A DNA stretch of 64,000 bases from Chryseobacterium taiwanense (GTDB lineage Bacteria; Bacteroidota; Bacteroidia; Flavobacteriales; Weeksellaceae), in the NCBI RefSeq assembly GCF_000813825.1, contig NZ_JWTA01000006.1:1-64000 (forward strand), read 5' to 3'. The notes beneath the pieces are model-generated. The model saw nothing but the letters and a program-made list of their open reading frames with translations, had not been told where the DNA came from and made no database searches. Shown piece after piece: positions 55,179 through 63,364 of the stretch. Both the position numbers and the translations under genes were made by a program. Numbering within the stretch: position 1 is the first letter of the stretch; each line of letters opens with the position of its first letter.

Positions 55179-56102
55179 TTAATCTTCAATAATTTTAATT
55201 CCCGACGGATTTATTTTTGAAACATAGACAAAACTCTCAATCTCAATTTTTTCATAAACAGATTTCATCATTTTTGCAATTTTTTGCGAAGTTTCTTCTT
55301 TTTCTGAAAGCATAAAAATTGATGGGCCAGAACCTGAAATTCCCCCACCCAAAGCTCCCAATTCCAAACTTTTTTCTTTGATTTCATTAAACTTCGGAAT
55401 TAAAATACTTCTTACAGGCTCTACAATAACATCATTCAGACTTCTGCCAATCAACCCAAAATCATTTTTTTGAATTCCGGCAACCAAACCTGCAATATTT
55501 CCCCATTGTTCAATCGCATCTTTCAAAAGAATATTTTTCTTCAAAATCTGTCTTGCATCGGAAGTTTTTACTTCCACTTGTGGATGAACGGCGGTAACAA
55601 ATAAATCTGGAGAATTCAACGGAATGATATCAACTGGATTTGAGGATTTAACTAAAGTTATTCCACCGAAAATACATGGAGCAATATTATCCGCATGTTT
55701 CACACCAGAAGCCAGTTCTTCCCCAAACATGGCAAAATGAACAAGTTCTTCTTTGGTGAAAATATTTCCTAATAATTCGTTTGCTCCAACAGCAGCTCCG
55801 GTCGCACTTGCTGCGCTCGAACCCAATCCACTTCCAGGTTTTATTTTTTTATTGATGATAACTTCAAAACCATTTTTCAAATTTAAATGCTCCTGAATTT
55901 TTAATAAAACAACTCCTGTAACATTTTTTGAAGGCTCTTCCGACAATCCGAAATGGTCTTTGTGTTTGATAATAATTTCGGGAGTTTCCAATAATTTTAA
56001 TTCCATTTCATCAAACGGTTCATGGATTGCCATTCCCAAAATATCGAATCCGCAAACCAAATTGGCAACCGTTGCGGGAACTTGTAATTTTACTTTTTTC
56101 AT
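55179..56102 (-). CDS. thrB: Homoserine kinase
   Basis: ThrB phosphorylates homoserine. I start this 307-residue protein at MKKVKLQVPATVANLVCG; an upstream in-frame ATG would run back into thrA and is not supported. It has the GHMP kinase ATP motif PGSGLGSSAASATGAA (about residues 92-107) and the C-terminal GGGISGSGPSIFML. It starts 10 bases after the thrA stop, so the two are tightly linked. Confidence 0.95.
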   Translation of the reverse strand: MKKVKLQVPATVANLVCGFDILGMAIHEPFDEMELKLLETPEIIIKHKDHFGLSEEPSKNVTGVVLLKIQEHLNLKNGFEVIINKKIKPGSGLGSSAASATGAAVGANELLGNIFTKEELVHFAMFGEELASGVKHADNIAPCIFGGITLVKSSNPVDIIPLNSPDLFVTAVHPQVEVKTSDARQILKKNILLKDAIEQWGNIAGLVAGIQKNDFGLIGRSLNDVIVEPVRSILIPKFNEIKEKSLELGALGGGISGSGPSIFMLSEKEETSQKIAKMMKSVYEKIEIESFVYVSKINPSGIKIIED

Positions 56103-56112
56103 AATTAAAATT

Positions 56113-58563
56113 TTAAACAGAACGAACAATATCAGCGAAAACTCCACTTGCTGTAACTTCTGCACCGGCTCCTGCACCTTTCACCACCAAAGGCTGCTCA
56201 GAATATCTCGATGTTTTAAAAATCACAATATTATCTTTTCCATACAAATGAAAAAGGTCACTTTCGGGAGCAATATGTTGTAATCCGACTTTTGCTTTTC
56301 CATCTTTAAATTCAGCAACGTACTTTAAAATTTTTCCATCATTTTTGGCTTTTTTAAATAAATTTTTAAAGTAAGTTTCATATTTAAATAAAGCGTTATA
56401 AAAATCCTCAACACTGCCTTTCATGCATTCTTCCGGAAGAAAACTTTCATTTTTAATTTCATTAAATTCTAAAGAATAACCAGCTTCTCTTGCGAGAATT
56501 AAAATTTTTCGGGCGACGTCTGTCCCTGCCAAATCTAATCTCGGATCGGGTTCGGTGTAACCTTCTTTCTGAGCTTGGGCAACGATTTCAGAAAAGGGTT
56601 TGCTTCCACCATAATTATTAAAAACAAAATTTAAAGTTCCACTCAAAACTGCTTGAATAGCAGTGATTTTGTCGCCACTTCTTATCAGATCATTAATTGT
56701 TCCGATGATGGGAAGTCCGGCTCCGACATTGGTTTCAAAGAAAAATTTGCAACTGTGATTTCGAGCGATATTTTTTAGATTTTTATAATTTTCAAATTCT
56801 GATGAAGCGGCTATTTTGTTACAGGCAACAATATTTACACTCTTTTTTAGTAATTTTTCATAAATATTCGGAACGTCTGAACTTGCTGTTACATCAACAA
56901 AAATAGAGTTTCTTAAATTCCTTGAAATTATTTCCTGAGCAAATTTTTCAGCAGAAGCATTTTCTCCATTTTGATTGAAATTTTCAAATTCATTTTCTGA
57001 AATTCCTTGATGTGAGAAAATCATTTTACGGTTGTTGGAAAGTCCAGTAATTCTTAAATTAATCAAAAGATTTTCTTTAAGATATTCGTTCTGATCATAA
57101 ATTTGCTGAATTAATTTCACTCCGACATTTCCTGTTCCGCAGATGTAAAGGTGAACTTGCTTTATTTCCGATTCGAAAAACTCTTCATGCAAAATATTCA
57201 CAGCTTTTTTGATGTCTTTTTCTGAAATAACAATGCTGATATTTTTCTCCGAAGAACCTTGCGCAATCGCACGAATATTGATTCCATTATTTCCCAAACA
57301 ACCAAACATTTTGGCACTTACTCCACTTCTGCTTTTCATGTTTTCACCGACTAAAGCGACAATAGCAAGATTGGTTTCAATTTTTACGGGGTCAACTCTT
57401 TTTAGCTTTAAATCATCTTCAAAAGCGAAATCAATAGCATTTTTTGCGTTAAAAACATCCTTTTCATGGATAGCAACCGTAATGGAATGTTCAGATGAAC
57501 TTTGAGTAATGAGAATAACATTCACCTTTTCATTGCTTAAACACTGAAATAATTTTGCAGAAAATCCCGGAATTCCAATCATTCCGCTTCCTTCTAAAGT
57601 CAGTAAAGCAATGTTGCTCATATTTGAAATTCCGACAGCAATCTGTTGATTTTCAAAGTTGGGTTTTTCTAATTGATGAGAAATTAATGTTCCGAATGCT
57701 TCCGGTTCGAAAGTGTTTTTAATTCTTAGATTAATATTTTTCACCATTACTGGCTGAATGGTTGGAGGATATAAAACTTTTGCTCCAAAATGTGAAAGTT
57801 CCATCGCTTCGGCGTACGAAATTTCAGCAATCGGTTTCGCATTGGAAACTAATCGCGGATCGGAAGTCATCATCCCACTCACATCTGTCCAGATCTGAAG
57901 TTCATCTGCACTAATGACAGAAGCAATGATAGCCGCAGTATAATCTGAACCGCCTCGTCCTAATGTAGTAGAATTACCTTTTTCATCTCTAGCGATAAAT
58001 CCGGGAGCAATAATAATTTGATTTTGATTTTCACTTAAAAATTGTATCAAATTCCTTTCTGTGGCTTCGAAATTTACTTTCGCGTTGGTGTAATTGCTAT
58101 TTGTTGTGATGTTTTCAGCAGTGTTCATCCAAATGACATCAAGTTCTTCGAATTGTAATCTTGCTGCAATGATATTTGATGAAAGAAATTCACCGTAAGA
58201 AGTTATTTTGTCTTTAATTCTATCTGTAAATTCTCCTAAAACGAAAATTCCGTTGCAGATATCTTCGATATCATTAAAATGTTTTTTTACAAAACTCAAC
58301 CATGAGCTTTGATCCAAAATTGGAATTAATTCTTTAACCAGATTTAAATGTTTTTCTTCAAGATTTTTAACAATCTGAAGATAATTTTCATCGCTTTGAG
58401 AAGCTAATTTCGCTGCTTTTATCAATTGATCTGTTACGCCATGAAGTGCTGAAACTACGACAACGACTCTGTTTTTAAGAGATTCTTTCTTTATAATATC
58501 TTCGACCTTTACTATATTTTTGGCATTGGCGACAGAAGTTCCGCCAAATTTTAAAACTTTCAT
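56113..58563 (-). CDS. thrA: Bifunctional aspartate kinase / homoserine dehydrogenase
   Basis: ThrA catalyses the first and third steps from aspartate to threonine. In this 816-residue chain residues 1-~300 are the aspartokinase (MKVLKFGGTSVANAKNI, GRGGSDYTAAIIA). Two ACT domains follow (GSGMIGIPGFSAKLFQCL and GENMKSRSGVSAKMFGCLG), the usual site of threonine feedback. From ~460 comes homoserine dehydrogenase (LYICGTGNVGVKLIQQI, EGYTEPDPRLDLAGTDVARK). It leads thrA-thrB-thrC-folB and is preceded by a threonine-rich leader peptide and hairpins, so attenuation control is likely. Confidence 0.97.
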   Translation of the reverse strand: MKVLKFGGTSVANAKNIVKVEDIIKKESLKNRVVVVVSALHGVTDQLIKAAKLASQSDENYLQIVKNLEEKHLNLVKELIPILDQSSWLSFVKKHFNDIEDICNGIFVLGEFTDRIKDKITSYGEFLSSNIIAARLQFEELDVIWMNTAENITTNSNYTNAKVNFEATERNLIQFLSENQNQIIIAPGFIARDEKGNSTTLGRGGSDYTAAIIASVISADELQIWTDVSGMMTSDPRLVSNAKPIAEISYAEAMELSHFGAKVLYPPTIQPVMVKNINLRIKNTFEPEAFGTLISHQLEKPNFENQQIAVGISNMSNIALLTLEGSGMIGIPGFSAKLFQCLSNEKVNVILITQSSSEHSITVAIHEKDVFNAKNAIDFAFEDDLKLKRVDPVKIETNLAIVALVGENMKSRSGVSAKMFGCLGNNGINIRAIAQGSSEKNISIVISEKDIKKAVNILHEEFFESEIKQVHLYICGTGNVGVKLIQQIYDQNEYLKENLLINLRITGLSNNRKMIFSHQGISENEFENFNQNGENASAEKFAQEIISRNLRNSIFVDVTASSDVPNIYEKLLKKSVNIVACNKIAASSEFENYKNLKNIARNHSCKFFFETNVGAGLPIIGTINDLIRSGDKITAIQAVLSGTLNFVFNNYGGSKPFSEIVAQAQKEGYTEPDPRLDLAGTDVARKILILAREAGYSLEFNEIKNESFLPEECMKGSVEDFYNALFKYETYFKNLFKKAKNDGKILKYVAEFKDGKAKVGLQHIAPESDLFHLYGKDNIVIFKTSRYSEQPLVVKGAGAGAEVTASGVFADIVRSV

Positions 58564-58598
58564 GATGTTTTATTTTATGTTATGAGAAAATGAAATTT

Positions 58599-58663
58599 TA
58601 CTCTTTAGGAAAAAGAGTACACGGCTGTGAATAATATGTGAAAATTTACCCCGTTATGGGGTA
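58599..58663 (-). promoter_or_regulatory. Threonine attenuator hairpins
   Basis: In the leader transcript four segments can pair in two ways: 1 = TACCCC (58663-58658, overlapping the last Thr/Pro codons), 2 = GGGGTA (58652-58647), 3 = TACTCTTT (58619-58612), 4 = AAAGAGTA (58606-58599). 1:2 and 3:4 form hairpins, the second followed by AAATTTCATTTT. Segment 2 can instead pair with TACTCT of segment 3 (two G-U pairs included), which would break the terminator. A ribosome stalled on the Thr codons would cover segment 1 and favour 2:3. The terminator is AT-rich and its T-run imperfect, so strength is uncertain. Confidence 0.6.
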
Positions 58664-58758
58664 GTCGTAGTTGTTGTAGCAATAATAGAAACAAAATTTC
58701 CTTCCGAAATAGAGAAATTCGGAGCAGAAATATCAGATATGTTTCTTAAAAAATTCAT
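58654..58758 (-). CDS. thrL: Threonine operon leader peptide
   Basis: This 34-codon open frame is too short for most gene finders. It reads MNFLRNISDISAPNFS and ends SIIATTTTTTP: two isoleucine codons then six consecutive threonine codons (ACA ACA ACT ACG ACT ACC). That is the composition of the E. coli thr leader, where low charged tRNA-Thr or tRNA-Ile stalls the ribosome. A full promoter ends a few bases before its ATG. Its stop codon lies in the loop of the first attenuator hairpin, and thrA starts 90 bases beyond. There is no Shine-Dalgarno, as usual in this phylum. I name it thrL by function; homology to the enteric peptide is not claimed. Confidence 0.8.
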   Translation of the reverse strand: MNFLRNISDISAPNFSISEGNFVSIIATTTTTTP

Positions 58759-58769
58759 TGTTACTTGAA

Positions 58770-58797
58770 CAAATGTACAAATTATTTTAAAACACAA
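58770..58797 (-). promoter_or_regulatory. thr operon promoter (-33/-7)
   Basis: On the minus strand a TTG (58797-58795) and TACATTTG (58777-58770) are 17 bases apart. The predicted transcription start is about 5-8 bases before the leader-peptide ATG, giving a ~200-base leader ahead of thrA. Confidence 0.75.
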
Positions 58798-58925
58798 ATA
58801 AAATTTAGTGTCAAATATTATTTATTGGATATAATTTAACATAAAATAATATTTATCAATATGTAGTGATTTAATTAGTTTAATTATCTATTTTTAAATG
58901 AGTTAAATTAATGAAACTAAATACT

Positions 58926-59111
58926 ATGAAAAATTTAAAGAAATTAGACAGACAAAACTTAAAAGTAATTAACGGAGCCAGAACCTGTAATTACACTTGT
59001 CCTCCCGGACCTTATGGTCCCGGTTTTCCGAAATCTTGTGCAGACTATGATGCTTTACCGGAATGTTGTAAGTCTAAAGTGTTATTAAGCTACGAATGCT
59101 CTCTTGATTAA
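58926..59111 (+). CDS. Bacteriocin-like peptide 1 (Gly-Ala leader)
   Basis: I start this 61-residue peptide at the second ATG (MKNLKKLDRQNLKVINGA), because paralogue 2 begins in the same way with the same upstream bases (ACTATGAAAAATTTA). The N-terminal ~18 residues look like a double-glycine-type export leader ending NGA instead of NGG. The core is Cys-rich: CNYTCPPGPYGPGF, CADYDALPECC and YECSLD. It resembles the short proteins called 'bacteriocin-like' in Chryseobacterium. No peptidase-exporter lies nearby. Antibacterial activity is not shown by the sequence. Confidence 0.8.
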   Translation: MKNLKKLDRQNLKVINGARTCNYTCPPGPYGPGFPKSCADYDALPECCKSKVLLSYECSLD

Positions 59112-59143
59112 GATTTATAGTGTAACCATCAAAACTATTTACT

Positions 59144-59371
59144 ATGAAAAATTTACAAAAACTAAGCAGACGAAATTTAGAACAGGTTAACGGGGCTGGA
59201 ATTCCTCCAATTTCTCACTGTAACGGATGTCCGACAGGAGCATTTGGTCCTGGAAGTAACCATTCTTATTCTTGTGAAGCCTATTGGAATCTTCCTGAGA
59301 CCTGCAGAAATTGTGTGTTGGTAAGTATGGACTGTTTTCAAATGATTGAATTACAAAATAAATACCAATGA
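59144..59371 (+). CDS. Bacteriocin-like peptide 2 (Gly-Ala leader)
   Basis: This 75-residue paralogue has the leader MKNLQKLSRRNLEQVNGA. The core GCPTGAFGPG, CEAYWNLPETCRNCVLVSMDCF shares with peptides 1 and 3 the pattern CP-x-G...GPG...C-x-Y-x-LP/S-x-x-C-x-x-C-V-x-V-S-x-DC. It has a longer C-terminal tail (MIELQNKYQ) that overlaps the start of peptide 3 by 4 bases. The three genes form one short operon. Confidence 0.8.
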   Translation: MKNLQKLSRRNLEQVNGAGIPPISHCNGCPTGAFGPGSNHSYSCEAYWNLPETCRNCVLVSMDCFQMIELQNKYQ

Positions 59372-59550
59372 AAAAATTAACAAGATCAGCATTAAAGAAT
59401 ATCAAAGGTGCTTTAACTTGTTCAGGGTGTCCTGTCGGAAATAATTACGGAACAGGTCCTGAGTATTCAAACACTTGTGCGCAATATTTTGCATTGTCTT
59501 ATAATTGTCAGATGTGCGTAGATGTAAGTGCAGATTGTTTTGAAAATTAA
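59368..59550 (+). CDS. Bacteriocin-like peptide 3 (Gly-Ala leader)
   Basis: This 60-residue paralogue has the shortened leader MKKLTRSALKNIKGA. The core is CSGCPVGNNYGTGP, CAQYFALSYNCQMCVDVSADCFEN. Its ATG overlaps the stop of peptide 2 (ATGA), showing translational coupling. A strong terminator follows 8 bases after the stop, closing the three-gene unit. Confidence 0.8.
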   Translation: MKKLTRSALKNIKGALTCSGCPVGNNYGTGPEYSNTCAQYFALSYNCQMCVDVSADCFEN

Positions 59551-59557
59551 TTTTAAA

Positions 59558-59583
59558 AAAAGCACTGCGAAAACAGTGCTTTT
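59558..59583. terminator. Terminator of the bacteriocin-like operon / nadA
   Basis: A perfect stem AAAAGCACTG / CAGTGCTTTT with loop CGAAAA sits between convergent genes and can serve both. Confidence 0.88.
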
Positions 59584-59586
59584 GAT

Positions 59587-60606
59587 TTATTTTATACTTT
59601 TTGAAAGGTCAAGCATTGCCTCGATTGGTTTTAATGCTCTTAGTCTTAAATCTTCATCGATTAGAATTTCAGGAAGCTCATATTTCATACATAAATACAG
59701 TTTTTCCATAGTGTTGCGCTTCATGTAGAAACATTCAGAACAGTTGCAGCTTTCATCAAAAACCAAAGCTGGAATCAATTCTTTATGAGGAGCACGTTTT
59801 TTCATTTCGTGTAGAATTCCTTCTTCTGTTGCAATGATGAATCTTTGACAATCATCTTTTTGAACGTAATCCAATAATGCAGAAGTAGATCCGATGAAGT
59901 GTGCTAATTTCAACACAGATTCTTCACTTTCAGGGTGAGCAATCAGTTTTGCATCTGGATTGTCTGCCAATTGTTTAGCAATTCTTTCCATTGAAAAGGC
60001 TTCGTGAACGATACAGCTTCCATCCCAAAGAATCATATCACGACCCGTTTTTTGAGATAAATATCTTCCTAAGTTTTTATCTGGAGCGAAAATAATCGGT
60101 CTGTCCTTTGGAAGGGCTTCAATCACCGTTTCAGCGTTTGAACTTGTTACGATAATATCACTTTCTGCCTTCGTTTCTGCATTACAATTAATATAGGTTG
60201 CAACTAAAGCATTCGGATGTTGCTCACGCATTTTTCTCAACCCTTCTCCGGAACAACCGTCTGCTAAAGAACATCCTGCCATTGTATCGGGAAGAACAAC
60301 TTTTTTCGTAGGGTTCAGAATTTTTGCAGCTTCTGCCATGAAATGGACTCCGCAGAAAACAATCATGTCGGCATTCGTATCTTTTGCCTGTCTTGCTAAC
60401 TGTAGAGAATCTCCTAAGAAATCAGCAATATCCTGAATTTCTCCAGGTTGGTAATAATGCGCTAAAATCACCGCATTTTTTTCTTCTTTCAATTTAAGAA
60501 TCGCCTTTACAAGCTCTTCTCCTTGAGGAATTACCAAATCTTTAATATCCAAAAAACCTTTTACCGGAATTGTAGATTTAGCTTTTTCTAATGTTTCGGT
60601 ACTCAT
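59587..60606 (-). CDS. nadA: Quinolinate synthase A
   Basis: NadA condenses iminoaspartate with dihydroxyacetone phosphate to quinolinate in NAD synthesis and holds a [4Fe-4S] cluster. The 339-residue protein has VILAHYYQPGEIQDIADFLGDS, the three cluster cysteines in FCGVHFMAEAA, GCSLADGCSG and CNCSECFYMK, and HPESEESVL. It ends the yicC-gmk-nadA run of same-strand genes. The usual partners nadB and nadC are not here. Confidence 0.97.
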   Translation of the reverse strand: MSTETLEKAKSTIPVKGFLDIKDLVIPQGEELVKAILKLKEEKNAVILAHYYQPGEIQDIADFLGDSLQLARQAKDTNADMIVFCGVHFMAEAAKILNPTKKVVLPDTMAGCSLADGCSGEGLRKMREQHPNALVATYINCNAETKAESDIIVTSSNAETVIEALPKDRPIIFAPDKNLGRYLSQKTGRDMILWDGSCIVHEAFSMERIAKQLADNPDAKLIAHPESEESVLKLAHFIGSTSALLDYVQKDDCQRFIIATEEGILHEMKKRAPHKELIPALVFDESCNCSECFYMKRNTMEKLYLCMKYELPEILIDEDLRLRALKPIEAMLDLSKSIK

Positions 60607-60716
60607 ATCAACCTCAATGTTTTTTGATTATAGAAGTTAGATGTTAGAAATCAAAAGTTAGGTTTGGGTGTCGATAATTTACTGACACTTTTAAACTGTC
60701 TTCTGGTTTCCCGCTT

Positions 60717-61283
60717 CTAGTTTCTTTCTATAAAATTTTTTATTAAACTTTCAATTTCTTCTTTTGCAATATTCAAATCGTTATTGATTACGATTTTATC
60801 AAATTCTTTCGCGTAAGACATTTCTTCTTCTGCCTTTGCTACACGGGTTTTGATGGTTTCTGCATCATCTGTGTTTCTTGAAATCAATCTTCGTTCCAAT
60901 TCTTCAATGGAAGGTGGTTTTATGAAAATTGACAAAGCCTGTTCTCCGAAATATTTCTTTAAGGAAATACCACCTTTTACATCAACATCAAAAATCACCA
61001 CTTTTCCCTGATTCCAGATTTTTTCGACTTCAGATTTTAAAGTTCCGTAATATTTATCAGTATAAACCTCTTCAAATTCTACAAAAGCATCTTCTGAAAT
61101 TTTCTGCCTGAATTCATCGGGACTTAAAAAATGATAATCCACTGCATGAACTTCACTTCCTCTTGGTTGTCTCGTTGTACAAGAAATTGAGAACTTTAAT
61201 TCATTAAATACTTCCAAAGAATGCTTTACTAATGTAGTTTTTCCGCTTCCCGATGGCGCCGAAAATATGATAACTTTATTCAT
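60717..61283 (-). CDS. gmk: Guanylate kinase
   Basis: Gmk phosphorylates GMP to GDP. The 188-residue protein has the P-loop FSAPSGSGKTTLVKH (residues 7-20), the GMP-binding SISCTTRQPRGSEVHAVDYHFLS and VIFDVDVKGG. It lies 72 bases downstream of yicC on the same strand, the arrangement found in many bacteria, and 110 bases upstream of nadA. Confidence 0.97.
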   Translation of the reverse strand: MNKVIIFSAPSGSGKTTLVKHSLEVFNELKFSISCTTRQPRGSEVHAVDYHFLSPDEFRQKISEDAFVEFEEVYTDKYYGTLKSEVEKIWNQGKVVIFDVDVKGGISLKKYFGEQALSIFIKPPSIEELERRLISRNTDDAETIKTRVAKAEEEMSYAKEFDKIVINNDLNIAKEEIESLIKNFIERN

Positions 61284-61355
61284 ATGGTTGTTGGTTGATC
61301 GTTTCTAGTTGATAGTTCTAAAGCAAGCAACCATCAACTAAAAACCATCAACTAA

Positions 61356-62213
61356 TTATAATACGTTTAACGTCTGTTCTTTAATTTTTTCCAAATCATC
61401 TTTCATCATGACTACCAATTTCTGAATGGCTGCATGATTGGCTTTTGAACCTAATGTATTGATTTCACGACCGATTTCCTGGGAAATAAATCCTAGTTTT
61501 TTTCCGTTGAAATCTTCGTTATCCATTACTTCTTTGTAATATTTTAAATGTTGAGCTAGTCTCACTTTTTCCTCAGAAATATCTAATTTTTCAGTGAAGT
61601 AAGCCATTTCCTGATAAAAACGGGTTTCATCAACATTTTCAAATTCTTTCAATGTTTTTTGATAACGTTCTTTTACCGCAACAATTCTTTCTTCTTCATA
61701 AGGAATCACTTCAGAAAGATTTTTATCAATATTTTGAATGTTTCTTTCTAATTCTTCATGCAAAATTTTACCTTCTGTTTTTCTGAATTCCTCGAAACGG
61801 TCAATCGCGGCATTAACGATTTTAGCCAAAGCTTCCCATTCACCTTCAGCCAATTCATCGGGTCTTGAAGAGATGGCATCCGGAAGTCGAACCGCCATTT
61901 TCAAGTATTCAAAATCTGGACCGTCTGATGCGATGTTTCTAAGTTCATTGATATAAGAATCAATTAAACCTTTATTGATTTTTACATCGTTTGTTTCTTC
62001 AAGATTCTCTATATTAACGTAGCAGTCTACTTTTCCACGGATGAGTCTATCGTTAAGAATTTTTCGTACTTCAAATTCTTTTTCTTTATATCTCAAAGGA
62101 ATTTTGATATTCAAATCAAAGCTTTTGCTGTTCAGTGATTTAATATCTATTGTTATTTTTTTTCCTTCAAAAACACCTTCGGCTCTACCAAAGCCTGTCA
62201 TTGATAAAATCAT
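61356..62213 (-). CDS. yicC: YicC/YloC family endoribonuclease
   Basis: YicC-type proteins are endoribonucleases linked to RNA decay. The 285-residue protein has the family ends: ILSMTGFGRAEG at the N-terminus and FISQEIGREINTLGSKANHAAIQKLVVMMKDDLEKIKEQ at the C-terminus. It is followed by gmk. A TATCTTTG -7 box lies at 62238-62231, 17 bases ahead of the ATG. Confidence 0.96.
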   Translation of the reverse strand: MILSMTGFGRAEGVFEGKKITIDIKSLNSKSFDLNIKIPLRYKEKEFEVRKILNDRLIRGKVDCYVNIENLEETNDVKINKGLIDSYINELRNIASDGPDFEYLKMAVRLPDAISSRPDELAEGEWEALAKIVNAAIDRFEEFRKTEGKILHEELERNIQNIDKNLSEVIPYEEERIVAVKERYQKTLKEFENVDETRFYQEMAYFTEKLDISEEKVRLAQHLKYYKEVMDNEDFNGKKLGFISQEIGREINTLGSKANHAAIQKLVVMMKDDLEKIKEQTLNVL

Positions 62214-62230
62214 AGTTTTTTATTGTCGTA

Positions 62231-62238
62231 CAAAGATA
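62231..62238 (-). promoter_or_regulatory. yicC-gmk promoter, -7 element
   Basis: The minus strand reads TATCTTTG, fitting TAnnTTTG. No -33 TTG at the usual spacing was found. Confidence 0.4.
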
Positions 62239-62270
62239 ATCATTTAAGTCTATGTATTAACTATATTCCA

Positions 62271-62409
62271 TTTTTACCACAAAAGAGACAAAAGAAAATT
62301 GTGAAAATATTTAGCTTGGCAAAAGTTCAAAAAAGCAGAATAAAAACTTTTTCTAACTTTTTAATTTCTAAAAAACAACTAAAATCTTTTTTGACTTTTG
62401 TGGTAAAAA
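62271..62409. repeat. Palindromic repeat family C copy, long version
   Basis: Perfect 15-base arms TTTTTACCACAAAAG (62271-62285) and CTTTTGTGGTAAAAA (62395-62409) bound a 109-base interior. It lies between divergent yicC and miaA. The arms match the elements at 29190 and 42290. Confidence 0.7.
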
Positions 62410-62440
62410 TCAAAAAATCAATTTTTCGTAAATTAGCGCT

Positions 62441-63361
62441 GTGAAAAAGAAAAACTTAATTTCTGTTGTAGGTCCTACTGGAATTGGAAAAACAAGATTG
62501 GCGATTGATTTGGCTAAACATTTCAATACGGAAATTATTTCCTGCGATTCGCGTCAGTTTTTTAACGAAATGAAAATCGGAACTGCATCGCCTTCAGAGG
62601 AAGAGTTGGCGGAAGCACCTCATCATTTTATCGGAAATCTTTCGGTGGAAGAATATTATTCTATCGGGCAATATGAAGAAGATGCTTTAAAAAAACTCAA
62701 TGAACTTTTTGAAAATCATGATACCGTCATTTTGGTTGGTGGAAGTATGATGTATGAAAAAGCGGTAATTGAAGGTTTGAACGATTTACCAGAAGCCGAT
62801 GAAGACAATCAGAAAAAATTAAATGAAATTTTCGAGAACGAAGGAATTGATAAACTTCAGGAAATTTTAAAAGAACTCGACCCTGAATATTTTGCGGTGG
62901 TGGATTTTCACAATCACAGAAGGCTTCTACGAGCAATTGATGTAATCTGGCAAACAAATAAAAAATATTCTGAATTAATTGCTGTTTCTCAAGACTCAAG
63001 AGATTTTAAAACCATTCGAATTGGAATTGAAGCTCCGAGAGAAGAGTTGTACGACCGAATCAATAGGAGAGTGGATATTATGATAGAGAAAGGTTTGTTG
63101 GATGAAGCAAAAAGTTTAGAGAAATTTAAGCATTTGACAGCTTTGAATACTGTTGGTTATGCCGAATTATTCAAATATTTTGATGGTGAATGGGAATTGG
63201 ATTTTGCCGTTTCTGAAATTAAGAAAAACAGTCGAAGATATGCAAAACGTCAATTGACTTGGTATCGAAAAGCGGATGATATTCATTATTTACAGTTGGG
63301 ATATTCGCGGGAGGATTTTGATGGGTTGATTGGGTATATTAATGAGCAATTTCAAAAATAA
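62441..63361 (+). CDS. miaA: tRNA dimethylallyltransferase
   Basis: MiaA adds a dimethylallyl group to A37 of tRNAs that read UNN codons. The 306-residue protein starts at GTG (KKKNLISVVGPTGIGKTRLAID) and has the P-loop GPTGIGKT, CDSRQFFNEM, LVGGSMMYEKAV and RRYAKRQLTWYRK. It is monocistronic, divergent from yicC. Confidence 0.96.
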   Translation: MKKKNLISVVGPTGIGKTRLAIDLAKHFNTEIISCDSRQFFNEMKIGTASPSEEELAEAPHHFIGNLSVEEYYSIGQYEEDALKKLNELFENHDTVILVGGSMMYEKAVIEGLNDLPEADEDNQKKLNEIFENEGIDKLQEILKELDPEYFAVVDFHNHRRLLRAIDVIWQTNKKYSELIAVSQDSRDFKTIRIGIEAPREELYDRINRRVDIMIEKGLLDEAKSLEKFKHLTALNTVGYAELFKYFDGEWELDFAVSEIKKNSRRYAKRQLTWYRKADDIHYLQLGYSREDFDGLIGYINEQFQK

Positions 63362-63364
63362 TTC

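Noticed and set aside
61284-61355. AACCATCAACTA tandem and inverted repeats between yicC and gmk as a regulatory element
   Set aside because: It is two imperfect copies only, and the motif does not recur in the window.
62223-62444. Plus-strand open frame upstream of miaA
   Set aside because: It lies across the palindromic repeat 62271-62409, is Lys/Phe-rich low complexity and has no family resemblance.
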